Part shown: in pieces, positions 8,936 to 17,530 of the stretch
Layout of the letters: each line of letters begins with the position of its first letter
Position numbering within the stretch: the stretch's first letter is position 1
NCBI GenBank assembly: GCA_027067055.1
Contig: JAMOMK010000130.1
Location: forward strand, 1 to 64,000
Direction: 5' to 3'
Length of the DNA stretch: 64,000 nucleotides
DNA from: Lysobacterales bacterium
Lineage (GTDB): Bacteria; Pseudomonadota; Gammaproteobacteria; Xanthomonadales; Marinicellaceae
Program-made: the position numbers and the translations under genes
Notes under the pieces: model-generated
What the model was told of the DNA's origin: nothing
The model's database searches: none
The model's input: only the letters and a program-made list of their open reading frames with translations

Positions 8936-10031
8936 ATGGAAACAGCACCGCAACATGCTCAATTAAAAGATTTTAGCTTAAGAACCTCCGAACTTCGGAG
9001 GTTTCTTTGACTATGACGTCAAAAAAGAAAAGCTCGAAGAAGTTAATTTAGAACTCGAAAGCCCTGATGTTTGGAATAATCCAGAACATGCACAAGCTTT
9101 AGGAAAAGAACGCTCATCCCTAGAAGAAATTGTCAGCACTATTGATTCATTAGACTCTGGCATTGCTGACGCAAAAGATTTTTTGGAAATGGCAGAATCA
9201 GATAATGACGAAGACACCTATCAGATTGTTGTTCAAGATTTAGCTAAATTACAAAAAACTTTAGAAAAACTCGAATTTAAAAAGATGTTTTCTCATCCTA
9301 TGGACCCTAATAATTGTTTTGTGGATATTCAATCGGGTTCTGGTGGTACTGAAGCACAAGATTGGGCAGAGATGATTTTACGTATGTTCTTGCGTTATTG
9401 TGAGAAAAAAGACTTCAAAACAAAATTGTTAGAATGTTCTGCTGGCGATGTTGCTGGAATTAAATCAGCAACAATCGAAGTGCAAGGTGAATATGCTTAT
9501 GGCTGGCTACGTACAGAAATAGGCGTTCATCGTTTGGTTCGAAAATCACCCTTTGATTCAAGTAACAAACGCCACACCAGTTTTGCCGCTGTTTTTGTCT
9601 CACCTGAAATAGATGATGATATTGATATTGAAATAAATCCAGCAGATTTACGCATTGATGTTTATCGTGCATCTGGAGCTGGAGGTCAGCACGTTAATAG
9701 GACTGAGTCAGCTGTTCGAATTACTCACAATCCAACTAATACAGTTGTGCAATGCCAAGATGATAGATCGCAGCATAAAAATAAGGCATCAGCAATGAAA
9801 CAATTAAAAGCTAAGCTTTATGAGTTAGAAATGCAAAAAAGAAGAGATGAGTCTCAAACAACAGAAGATTCAAAAGCGGATGTGGGCTGGGGTTCTCAAA
9901 TTCGTTCCTATGTATTGGATCAGTCACGTATTAAAGACTTACGCACAGGAGTTGAAAATACTAGTACACAGTCTGTGCTTGATGGCGATTTGGATAAATT
10001 TATTATTGCCAGTTTAAAGCAGGATTTATAA
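8936..10031 (+). CDS. prfB: Peptide chain release factor 2, expressed by programmed +1 frameshift
   Basis: RF2 reads UGA and UAA stop codons. Translation from ATG 8936 runs 24 codons (ending ELRRFL) to an in-frame TGA at 9008-9010. Skipping one base at 9008 continues as [11 protein letters not shown] to 10031, giving 364 aa, the usual RF2 length. The slip site CTT TGA C and a Shine-Dalgarno-like GGAGG three codons upstream copy the known autoregulatory frameshift of bacterial prfB. The stop-codon-recognition motif SPF (VRKSPFDSS) and the catalytic GGQ ([11 protein letters not shown]) are present. An open frame from 9183 alone would lack the N-terminal domain. A strong terminator follows. Confidence 0.96.
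8983..9011 (+). promoter_or_regulatory. prfB recoding site with overlapping perfect hairpin
   Basis: The frameshift element is ggagg (8997-9001), ttt, then the slip codon ctt (9005-9007) before tga c. The bases 8983-8992 (aacctccgaa) and 8994-9003 (ttcggaggtt) form a perfect 10-bp inverted repeat around a single C, so the Shine-Dalgarno-like element is the 3' arm of a hairpin. The tract tttcttt just after it makes the whole resemble an intrinsic terminator inside the coding region. Confidence 0.85.
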
Positions 10032-10058
10032 AAAAACCTGAAATGAGTTAAGTGAGAC

Positions 10059-10094
10059 AAAACCTGAATATGAAACCATATTCAGGTTTTATTT
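10059..10094. terminator. Bidirectional intrinsic terminator after prfB
   Basis: A perfect 14-bp stem (aaaacctgaatatg / catattcaggtttt) with loop aaac is followed by attttg on the plus strand and, read on the minus strand, by T residues from aaaa. It separates the convergent prfB and the hydrolase gene at 10123-10755. Confidence 0.85.
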
Positions 10095-10122
10095 TGCTTT
10101 CTATGTTATGCAAATACTTCTT

Positions 10123-10755
10123 TTATACCGTATGTGTAAAATGCACTTCCGGTTCTAAGCTAGCGTCCTCTGCAAAAGGCAATTTAGGTGATTTTTTATC
10201 ACCATAATCTCCAGGAGCGACACTGTTATCAATAAGGGAGTCAGGAAAAATTCCTAAATGGATATAGGTGTTTGTCGCTAATTGACTACAAAAGAATGTT
10301 TTTTGATTAGCTCTTTTCCCAGCTTTTCCATCAAGATAATTTTTGGCCATATTTTCTAGAGTGGGAAATGAACGTCCATCAACAGAACGCATGAAACTTT
10401 CTAATTGAGGCATTAAATCTGTAATCTTTGAATAATCTAATTTTCTCCATGAGTAAGTATAATGTTCCCCTTTTTTATTGGTCCGACTAGCCGTTAAATC
10501 TAGTACACTCTGCAAGTTCATCAAATGAACTCCTGGGTGTAAGCCTTCGTTTAAAAAGTCTTTGATTGTAGTGATTTCATCACTAGACCAAAGTAATGGC
10601 TGATCAGAAAGTTCTGGTATCTTCATTACCATTGCAACGTGAGAATAGGGTGAGTCATCGACAAATTCAATGATTTCGCTTTCAATACCAAAGCCATGAA
10701 AAAGTATTAGGTCGCCAGTAGATAGGTGTGAAATAATTTCTTTTAGTGTTGTCAT
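10123..10755 (-). CDS. YiiX/YebB-like permuted papain-fold cysteine hydrolase
   Basis: The 210-aa protein shows the permuted papain-like order: GDLILFHGFG near residue 15, the conserved His in SPYSHVAMVMK near 35-45, and the catalytic Cys in FFCSQLATNTY near 155. This is the peptidase C92 / NlpC-P60-related group, whose members are amidases or lipid-modifying enzymes. There is no signal peptide, so it is probably cytoplasmic. Substrate unknown. It is a single gene, convergent to prfB and divergent from the diguanylate cyclase. Confidence 0.75.
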   Translation of the reverse strand: MTTLKEIISHLSTGDLILFHGFGIESEIIEFVDDSPYSHVAMVMKIPELSDQPLLWSSDEITTIKDFLNEGLHPGVHLMNLQSVLDLTASRTNKKGEHYTYSWRKLDYSKITDLMPQLESFMRSVDGRSFPTLENMAKNYLDGKAGKRANQKTFFCSQLATNTYIHLGIFPDSLIDNSVAPGDYGDKKSPKLPFAEDASLEPEVHFTHTV

Positions 10756-11017
10756 ATTTTTATTATAATTTTAATGAATTATTAACATACTTGATTATTC
10801 TTTAAATTTCAATAGAATAGAATGAATAAGGAAACTAAAATAAGAATAATATAAGAGACCTTTGTATAACTCTGGGACGATGGAAAAAAGAATGAAAAAA
10901 ACTCCAATCAAGGCAAAAAATGAGTTAAATAGCTCGCTATTTGTGAGTTTTTTAACGCAGAGTGGTGTTTTTTGTAACTTTTTTACACGTTCCACGGGTT
11001 GTGCAAAGATCTCTAGA

Positions 11018-13234
11018 ATGAATAAATACAAAGCAAATGGAATAAAGCGATTAAAGTTATTATGCTTGTATTTTGTTATTCTCTTTGTTTTAACAGCTTG
11101 TGATTATGCTTATAAACCTAATGATCTTGATCAGATTGTTATTGAAATTTCTCCTATAGATGTTAAGCAGCAAAGTGTTCAGAATTCTGATATAGCTAAT
11201 CTTAATTTCAAGCCATTCAAAAATGGCTCGTTGGTCAATTTTAAAAATAGCCATAACATTTTTAAAATTCATCTGAAACCACAAACGCATGAACCTCAGA
11301 CTTTATTGATTCTTCCTCATTATTTCGATGATGTTTATTATTTTAATGACAATTTTAAACTAATTGATAGGATTACAAAAAATGCATATAAAGAAAATAG
11401 AAGTTATTCAAGTAATCTTCTAGCTTTTGATGTTTCCAAGGAGTCTTTTTATATAGTAATTTTCAATAAATCAAAAAGGAAAGTGCTGTTTTCTGTAGAA
11501 AACAGTTTGAAGGTTAAGAGTTATGACCAGAAACTTAGCTTTACCTTTGTTGCTGTTTATACAGCAATATTGACTTTATTTGTGATTAATGTCATCTTTT
11601 TTTATTTTTTAAGAAAAATTAATTATCTCTATTATGCTTTGTATTTGTTTTTCTCTTTATTTGCACTATTATTTCAAGAAGGGTTTATTGCTTATTTTCC
11701 AACTCTTTCTCAGCCAGTTTTGGGAATATACACGCAAGCATTTTGGTTAAAGTTACCGACCGTTTTCTTTTTATTATTCATTTTTAATTTTTTGGAACTG
11801 AAAAAACATTCAAAATTTGATTATAAATTAATGCAAACACTATTTGTTGTTGATATTTTAATGCTTGTTTTAGCCGTCTTTTTACATCTTTCAGGACTTA
11901 ACTCTATTTCAAATTACTATTCACTAGTTATTAATCTTTATAGTTTAATAGGGATTGTCATATTATTTTATATTTCTATTAAGTACACTTCGCTAAAAGT
12001 GCCAATGGCAAAATATTTATTATTTGGCTGGTTAGCTTATTATGGCACATTGGTAATTCGGGTTTTTTATGCATTGGATGTGGAACCATTGGCTTTTTGG
12101 ATGCCACGAGCTTTTGAATTTGGATTATTGATAAATGCACTTGCTTTGTCATTTGGTTTGGCTGATCAAACGTTGAATTTGATTAAGGAAAAGGATTTGG
12201 ACCGACAAAAAATTGCACTAAAGGAAAGGGCGCTATTTTGTAATGAGTTGGTTAAGTCCTTCCAAGTAAGAACAAATAAGACAATAGGGAAATATTATGG
12301 AAACCAAAAGTTGCTAGATAGAATTATAAATAAATCATTTGTATCATCAATTATGCAATTAATTGATGTGAAAGATGTTTTTTATATATACGAATACAAT
12401 ACCAAGTTAGGTTTTCAAAAAATATCGCGTAATAAAATAGGTTTTAATATTACACACTATGTTGAAGATAATAAAGTGCTGCTCAATACAGTTTGTGATA
12501 GAAATAAAGCGGTACTAAATGTAACAAATTTAAGAGATTTTGGTGAATTGCCATTTATTATTATTCCAATAAGTGACCATAAGTACGATAATTTATGTTT
12601 ATTTTTAACCATTCCAACTTATGAGATAATTAACCCTGAAATCATAGATGACCTCAATCAATTTGCTAATGATATGACAATTGCATTGATAGAAGCACGA
12701 AAGTTCAAGCAAACAACAGATGCGGCACGATTTGATGGTTTGACTCACTTGTTAAATAGAAAATCTATAACCGAAAAACTCAATGAAATTATTAACTTGG
12801 CACAAATTAATGCCAATACAGTAACATTTGCTTTTATAGATATTGATGATTTTAAAAACATAAATGACGTTCATGGCCATGATGTGGGTGATGATTGTTT
12901 GGTTTTCTTAAGTGAACAAATGAGAAAACAGTTTAATGAAAATTGCTATACTGGTCGTTTTGGTGGTGATGAATTTATTGTTTTAATTAATAATTTACCC
13001 CAAAAAGAGGTGGAAAATAAATTCAAGAAATTATTTAAGTTTCTAAATAACAACAAGATTAAAGGGATTGAATTGCGAATCTCTATTGGTATTGCAACAG
13101 CAACGCCTGAAAATAATTTGTTTGATGTTAAAAAGCTAATGAAAGCAGCAGATGTTTCATTGTATGAGTCAAAGCAAAAGGGAAAAAATCAATTAACCTT
13201 CTCAAAATGGAGTAATCAGGCAAAGATTTTGTGA
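11018..13234 (+). CDS. Membrane diguanylate cyclase with 7TM-DISM-type sensor (GGDEF)
   Basis: I start at ATG 11018 (738 aa), because the signal sequence begins there; the open frame extends 52 codons upstream without recognisable sequence. Residues 8-28 form a signal peptide ending in the lipobox LTAC (Cys28), then a periplasmic domain of about 150 residues, a bundle of about seven membrane segments (about 175-390), a cytoplasmic linker with a GAF-like region, and a GGDEF domain with the intact motif at 649-653 (GRFGGDEF). No RxxD inhibitory site precedes the motif. It should make cyclic-di-GMP in response to an external or membrane signal. Confidence 0.85.
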   Translation: MNKYKANGIKRLKLLCLYFVILFVLTACDYAYKPNDLDQIVIEISPIDVKQQSVQNSDIANLNFKPFKNGSLVNFKNSHNIFKIHLKPQTHEPQTLLILPHYFDDVYYFNDNFKLIDRITKNAYKENRSYSSNLLAFDVSKESFYIVIFNKSKRKVLFSVENSLKVKSYDQKLSFTFVAVYTAILTLFVINVIFFYFLRKINYLYYALYLFFSLFALLFQEGFIAYFPTLSQPVLGIYTQAFWLKLPTVFFLLFIFNFLELKKHSKFDYKLMQTLFVVDILMLVLAVFLHLSGLNSISNYYSLVINLYSLIGIVILFYISIKYTSLKVPMAKYLLFGWLAYYGTLVIRVFYALDVEPLAFWMPRAFEFGLLINALALSFGLADQTLNLIKEKDLDRQKIALKERALFCNELVKSFQVRTNKTIGKYYGNQKLLDRIINKSFVSSIMQLIDVKDVFYIYEYNTKLGFQKISRNKIGFNITHYVEDNKVLLNTVCDRNKAVLNVTNLRDFGELPFIIIPISDHKYDNLCLFLTIPTYEIINPEIIDDLNQFANDMTIALIEARKFKQTTDAARFDGLTHLLNRKSITEKLNEIINLAQINANTVTFAFIDIDDFKNINDVHGHDVGDDCLVFLSEQMRKQFNENCYTGRFGGDEFIVLINNLPQKEVENKFKKLFKFLNNNKIKGIELRISIGIATATPENNLFDVKKLMKAADVSLYESKQKGKNQLTFSKWSNQAKIL

Positions 13235-13555
13235 TGTTATGGAGAGAAAGGAATACCAAAACTTATTGATAAACAAGTGACTATTATTCAATTGAAAGAA
13301 AAGTACCCCCAAATATACCCCTTTTTTTTGGTTGTACCCATGAGAATATTTAAACAACGCAAGCTGCCATGTGATGGACATGTTTTGTTGGAGTGTTTGC
13401 TAATGAGGGAGGGATGTATTGAAAACGTCCTGTTTTCATCGCTTCGCGACGCCGATGGCGATAAAAAATGTTCCAGACATTTGTTCGAACACTCGGGTTC
13501 TCATGCCAACCCTAATAGCATTATCAAACAGACCAAAAAGACGTCAGTTTAATAA
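13235..13555. other. Gene-free stretch 3' of tRNA-Ser
   Basis: No credible gene. On the plus strand three tacccc-type C-tracts occur between 13303 and 13338 (tacccccaaatatacccc, then ttgtaccc). Minus-strand short frames (at 13416-13327 and upstream) have no recognisable product. The position next to a tRNA 3' end would suit an old integration scar, but no integrase or duplicated tRNA end is present. Confidence 0.4.
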
Positions 13556-13643
13556 TGGCGGTGAGAGAGGGATTCGAACCCTCGATACGTTTCCGTATAC
13601 ACACTTTCCAGGCGTGCGCCTTCGACCACTCGGCCACCTCACC
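13556..13643 (-). tRNA. tRNA-Ser (anticodon GGA)
   Basis: Read on the minus strand, the 88-nt sequence begins GGTGAGGTGGCCGAG and ends CTCTCACCGCCA with encoded CCA. The anticodon stem-loop is CACGC-CTGGAAA-GTGTG, anticodon GGA, decoding UCC and UCU. A long variable arm (TATACGGAAACGTA) and a GGTTCGAATCC T-arm confirm a class II serine tRNA. Confidence 0.97.
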
Positions 13644-13679
13644 ATGTTTTTATTACTACTGCTTTCTATGAGGAGCGAG

Positions 13680-13708
13680 ATATTAACTGATTGTTTGTTG
13701 CTTATCAA
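13680..13708 (-). promoter_or_regulatory. Promoter of tRNA-Ser
   Basis: On the minus strand TTGATA (13703-13708) and TAATAT (13680-13685) are separated by 17 bp and followed by a GC-containing discriminator (ctcgctcc), typical of stringently controlled stable-RNA promoters. The distance to the tRNA 5' end is about 36 nt. Confidence 0.6.
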
Positions 13709-13798
13709 GATTTTCAAATAATATGTGACTATTTACCTATTGTTTCATTTATCAAGAAGGTATAAAATCGCAATCAAAATTAGTTAAGAGAATATTTC

Positions 13799-16687
13799 AT
13801 GAAATTATATAAAAGTATGGGTTTGGTTTTTAGTGTGGCTTTAGTTGTTGGTTGTTCGGCAAATAATGTTGCAAATCATAAAGTAAAAGATAATAAAACA
13901 ACAAAGCAGGCACAGCAAAGCAGTGATAAAATTTTTAGTATGCCGTATGTTATGCGTGATTTGGATAATGGTTTACGAGTGATTGTATTAAAAACAGATT
14001 ACCCTGAGGTTGTTTCGGTACAAATTCCTGTACAAACTGGTTCTCGTAATGAGGTAGAAGAGGGCAAATCAGGCTTTGCTCACTTTTTTGAGCACATGAT
14101 GTTTCATGGAACGAAAAATTACACTGCGGATACTTATGGTGCGATGCTTAAAGACATTGGTGCCGATCAAAATGCCTATACTACGGATGATTACACCAAT
14201 TATCATACAACTATCACTAAAGATGGTTTGGAAACATTGTTAAAGTTAGAAGCTGATAGGTTTCAAAACTTGGAATACACTGAAGCAGAGTTTAGAAATG
14301 AAGCTTTAGCAGTCAAGGGTGAGTACTTAAAAAATTCAGCCAATCCATTTTCTAAACTACGTGAGACTATTCGTGACAATGCTTTTTCAACACATACTTA
14401 TAAGCATACGACAATGGGCTTTTTTAGAGATATTGAAAACATGCCTAATCAGTACGAATATTCACACCAGTTTTTTGATCGTTGGTATCGCCCGGAATAC
14501 TCATCAGTGATAGTTGTGGGTGATGTGGATGTGGAAAAAACCTTTGCTTTGGTTGAAAAGTATTTTGCCTCTTGGCAACGTGGGTCATTTAAGACCAATA
14601 TTCCAACTGAGCCACAGGCAACTGGTCAAGTGTATAAACATGTCAAGTGGGACTCTCCTACACAACCATGGTTCACATTAGCTTTTCATGGGCCAGCTGA
14701 TTCTGGTGAAACGATTGATAAAGAAGCGTTAGATTTATTAACACAAATATACTTTGGTAGAACTTCTGAGGTTTATCAAGAATTAGTCACCAATAAGCAA
14801 TTAGCCGATCAATTTTATGCTTTTACTCCTTCCAAAAAAGACCCTGGTCTGATTTATTTTGCAGCACGTTTAACTGATGAAAAGAATTTTAAACCAGTTA
14901 AAGATGCCATTGTGGCAACAATTGTTAAAGCACGCAGTGAATTGGTAGAAAAATCAAAACTTGATGATTTGAAGTCGGCTTCTCGTTATGGGTTTGCTAC
15001 AACACTAGATAACTCTGAAACTATTGCCGACATTATGGCAAGCGTAGTTCAAAGAAATCGCGACCCAGAATTGATTAATAAGCAATTTGCACTATTAAAG
15101 AAAGTAACACCTGCTGATGTTAAAATGGTGGCCAATAAATACTTGGTCGATGATGGGCGAGTGATGGTTAGTTTAGCGCAAATGGATAAGGTTGAAGGAC
15201 TTGGAAATGATTTTAATCTTACATCACTTGTCGAGGATGCCAATAAGGTACAAGAACCTCAATTTAAGGTGCTTGATAAAAGAAACCAAAGTCCTATTGT
15301 TGATTTGAATTTATTATTCAATACAGGCCCAGCTTTTGAAGATAGTACAAAAAATGGTGTAGCAGTTTTAACTGCGAGTATGCTGACTGATGGTGGTTCA
15401 AAATTACATTCTTCAACTGAAATCAATAAACTTATGCTACCAATGGCGGCAGGATTCTGGAGCCAGACGGATAAAGAAATGATGAGTTTTAGAGGGCGTG
15501 TGCATCAAGAAAAAGCCAAAGAATGGTTAAATCTAGTTCTTGAGTCGCTATTGAAACCAGGGTTTAGAGAAGATGATTTTAAACGGCTAAAACAAGAACA
15601 AATCAATGCCATCAAAACCGATTTGAAAGGCAATAATGATGAGGAATTGGGTAAAGAGGTGCTGTACAGTAAACTTTATCACGGACACCCTTATGAAACG
15701 ACTAATTTAGGGGATTTGTCTGAATTAGAAAGTGTGACATTGGACGATGTTAAAAATTTCTATGATACTCAATTAACTCAAATGAATCTAACTATTGGTG
15801 TGACTGGAAATTTATCAGATGAATTGTTTTTAGAATTAAAAACGCAGCTTAACAAAAAATTAGCTGTTGGAACTAAAGCGAATACTAAAGTGGCAAAAGC
15901 GCCTATATTATTGAAACATCCTGTAACCATTGTAGAAAAAGAAACCTTGGCAACAGCTGTGTCATTTGGTTTTCCAATTGATATTACTCGTGCTGACAAA
16001 GATTTTGTTGCCTTATGGTTAGTGCGTTCATATTTGGGAGAACATCGCAATTCAAATAGTCATCTTTACAGTGAAATCCGTGAAAAACGTGGCATGAATT
16101 ATGGTGATTATGCTTATATTGAGTACTTTCCTCGTGGAATGTATCTGACTCAACCAGATGCAAATTTAGGTCGCAGTTCACAAATATTTCAAGTGTGGTT
16201 GCGCCCGTTACGTACCAATAATGATGCTCATTTTGCAACACGTACTGCAATGTATGAATTGCATCATTTGATTAAACATGGTTTGACAGCAGAGCAGTTC
16301 GAGAGCACACGTAACTATTTGGATAAATATGCTGGATTGTTGGTTAAGAGCCAAGATAGAATCTTGGGTTATGCCTTAGATAGCGAGTATTATGGTATCC
16401 CGCAATGGACAAAATACATTAAAGAAGGCTTAGCAAGTCTAACGCTGGATGAAGTTAATATGGTTATTAAAAAGTATTTGCAAGAAGATAATATTCAGTT
16501 CGTATTTATCACCAAAGACGCTAAAGACATGAAAAAACGTCTGATTTCAGGTCAAGAGTCTCCCATGAAATACAATTCAGAGAAAGATGAAAAGCTGTTG
16601 AAAAAAGACAAGTTTTTACAGAAATTCCCATTGTATATTGATGAAGATGAAGTGGAAATTATCTCAGTTGATCAGGTGTTTGAATAA
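13799..16687 (+). CDS. M16-family zinc metalloprotease, lipoprotein
   Basis: The 962-aa protein begins with a lipoprotein signal (LVVGC, Cys19), so it is probably anchored in a membrane facing the periplasm. The inverted zinc motif HFFEH is at residues 95-99 in the first M16 half, with the distal Glu region (NEALAVKGEY) about 75 residues later. The second half (from about 490) is a catalytically inactive M16 domain lacking HxxEH, as in pitrilysin-type two-domain proteases. It probably degrades peptides or processes envelope proteins. It is monocistronic: the tRNA lies divergent upstream and a terminator lies downstream. Confidence 0.9.
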   Translation: MKLYKSMGLVFSVALVVGCSANNVANHKVKDNKTTKQAQQSSDKIFSMPYVMRDLDNGLRVIVLKTDYPEVVSVQIPVQTGSRNEVEEGKSGFAHFFEHMMFHGTKNYTADTYGAMLKDIGADQNAYTTDDYTNYHTTITKDGLETLLKLEADRFQNLEYTEAEFRNEALAVKGEYLKNSANPFSKLRETIRDNAFSTHTYKHTTMGFFRDIENMPNQYEYSHQFFDRWYRPEYSSVIVVGDVDVEKTFALVEKYFASWQRGSFKTNIPTEPQATGQVYKHVKWDSPTQPWFTLAFHGPADSGETIDKEALDLLTQIYFGRTSEVYQELVTNKQLADQFYAFTPSKKDPGLIYFAARLTDEKNFKPVKDAIVATIVKARSELVEKSKLDDLKSASRYGFATTLDNSETIADIMASVVQRNRDPELINKQFALLKKVTPADVKMVANKYLVDDGRVMVSLAQMDKVEGLGNDFNLTSLVEDANKVQEPQFKVLDKRNQSPIVDLNLLFNTGPAFEDSTKNGVAVLTASMLTDGGSKLHSSTEINKLMLPMAAGFWSQTDKEMMSFRGRVHQEKAKEWLNLVLESLLKPGFREDDFKRLKQEQINAIKTDLKGNNDEELGKEVLYSKLYHGHPYETTNLGDLSELESVTLDDVKNFYDTQLTQMNLTIGVTGNLSDELFLELKTQLNKKLAVGTKANTKVAKAPILLKHPVTIVEKETLATAVSFGFPIDITRADKDFVALWLVRSYLGEHRNSNSHLYSEIREKRGMNYGDYAYIEYFPRGMYLTQPDANLGRSSQIFQVWLRPLRTNNDAHFATRTAMYELHHLIKHGLTAEQFESTRNYLDKYAGLLVKSQDRILGYALDSEYYGIPQWTKYIKEGLASLTLDEVNMVIKKYLQEDNIQFVFITKDAKDMKKRLISGQESPMKYNSEKDEKLLKKDKFLQKFPLYIDEDEVEIISVDQVFE

Positions 16688-16720
16688 ATATTTCAGGTTT
16701 TCTTATTTCTAAAATAACCT

Positions 16721-16752
16721 AACCCTGATATTTAACTGTCAGGGTTTTTTGT
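16721..16752 (+). terminator. Intrinsic terminator after the M16 protease gene
   Basis: An 8-bp stem (aaccctga / tcagggtt) with a 10-base loop runs into a tttt tract on the plus strand, 33 nt after the stop codon. Confidence 0.75.
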
Positions 16753-16947
16753 TATTAATTTCTTTATTGGTAAGACATTTGACTATTCTAGAATGGCCAA
16801 TAAATATGTTAGACTAGTTAGAAAAGAAAGTTTGATTGGAAACAATTAATCTAAGAGTAATTTACTTGATTGAAGCAATTAAAAGATAAGTTGTAAAAGA
16901 TTAAAATGTTCGTATAATCATGAATGAACTAATATTTATCTCTTTCA

Positions 16948-17511
16948 ATGACATCTATAGAAAACATCACCCAACATATTATCGCTTATTCTGAAGGGGA
17001 TATCGTTGAGTTGGGTTTTATTGTTGATGCATTGTACAAAGAATTGTGCTTAGTTGCCCAGTCACAAATTAATAAACTAGGTTCAAGAGAAGTCTCGCCA
17101 CAAGAACTGGTGCACGAAGTCTATTTGAAGTTTTCAAAATCATTTACTATCAATGCCAATTGCCGCAGACATTTTTTAGCCATTGCTGCCAATGCTATGC
17201 GTTATTTAATTATTGACCAAATAAGAGCAGACAATAGTCAAAAACGAGGTGTGAATTTTTGTGCGACCACATTGTCTGATAGTAAACTTCCTATTTATGA
17301 TAATGCCAAAGAAATACTATATGTTCATGAAGGCATAGAAAAATTAAGGGGTATAGATGAAAAACTAGCCATTACGGTGGAATGTAAATATTTTGCAGGT
17401 TATTCTGAAATTGAAACAGCGCAAGCACTAAATGTCAATGTAAGGACTGTTAGACGTTACTGGAAACGTTCAAAAAAATGGTTGGCTATTGAATTTAGTC
17501 AAGACTTGTAG
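16948..17511 (+). CDS. ECF sigma factor of the kinase-associated (TIGR02999, ECF43-like) type
   Basis: The 187-aa protein has a sigma-2 region (residues about 25-95, with QELVHEVYLKF and AANAMRYLIIDQIRA) and a sigma-4 region (about 130-180, ECKYFAGYSEIETAQALNVNVRTVRRYWKRSK). The wording matches the TIGR02999 family. No anti-sigma gene is adjacent; instead a Ser/Thr kinase starts 19 nt downstream. In Vibrio the related pair EcfP-PknT works by kinase phosphorylation of the sigma factor, and I infer a similar mechanism. No strong ribosome-binding site is seen before the ATG, so the exact start is open. Confidence 0.85.
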   Translation: MTSIENITQHIIAYSEGDIVELGFIVDALYKELCLVAQSQINKLGSREVSPQELVHEVYLKFSKSFTINANCRRHFLAIAANAMRYLIIDQIRADNSQKRGVNFCATTLSDSKLPIYDNAKEILYVHEGIEKLRGIDEKLAITVECKYFAGYSEIETAQALNVNVRTVRRYWKRSKKWLAIEFSQDL

Positions 17512-17530
17512 GCAGTGTAAGAATCATAAT

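Noticed and set aside
9183-10031. prfB starting at ATG 9183 as a short release factor
   Set aside because: The upstream frame plus the recoding site gives full-length RF2; the internal ATG lies in the middle of the N-terminal domain.
10795-11031. 78-codon minus-strand frame upstream of the diguanylate cyclase
   Set aside because: It overlaps the start of the cyclase gene, is only a hydrophobic low-complexity sequence and has no ribosome-binding site.
13235-13555. Integrase remnant next to tRNA-Ser
   Set aside because: No frame shows tyrosine recombinase residues; only short unrecognised frames are present.
13277-13721. Two plus-strand frames across the tRNA-Ser region
   Set aside because: One reads through the antisense of the tRNA (GGERGIRTLDTFPYTHF is a typical translation of a serine tRNA), the other has no coding signs.
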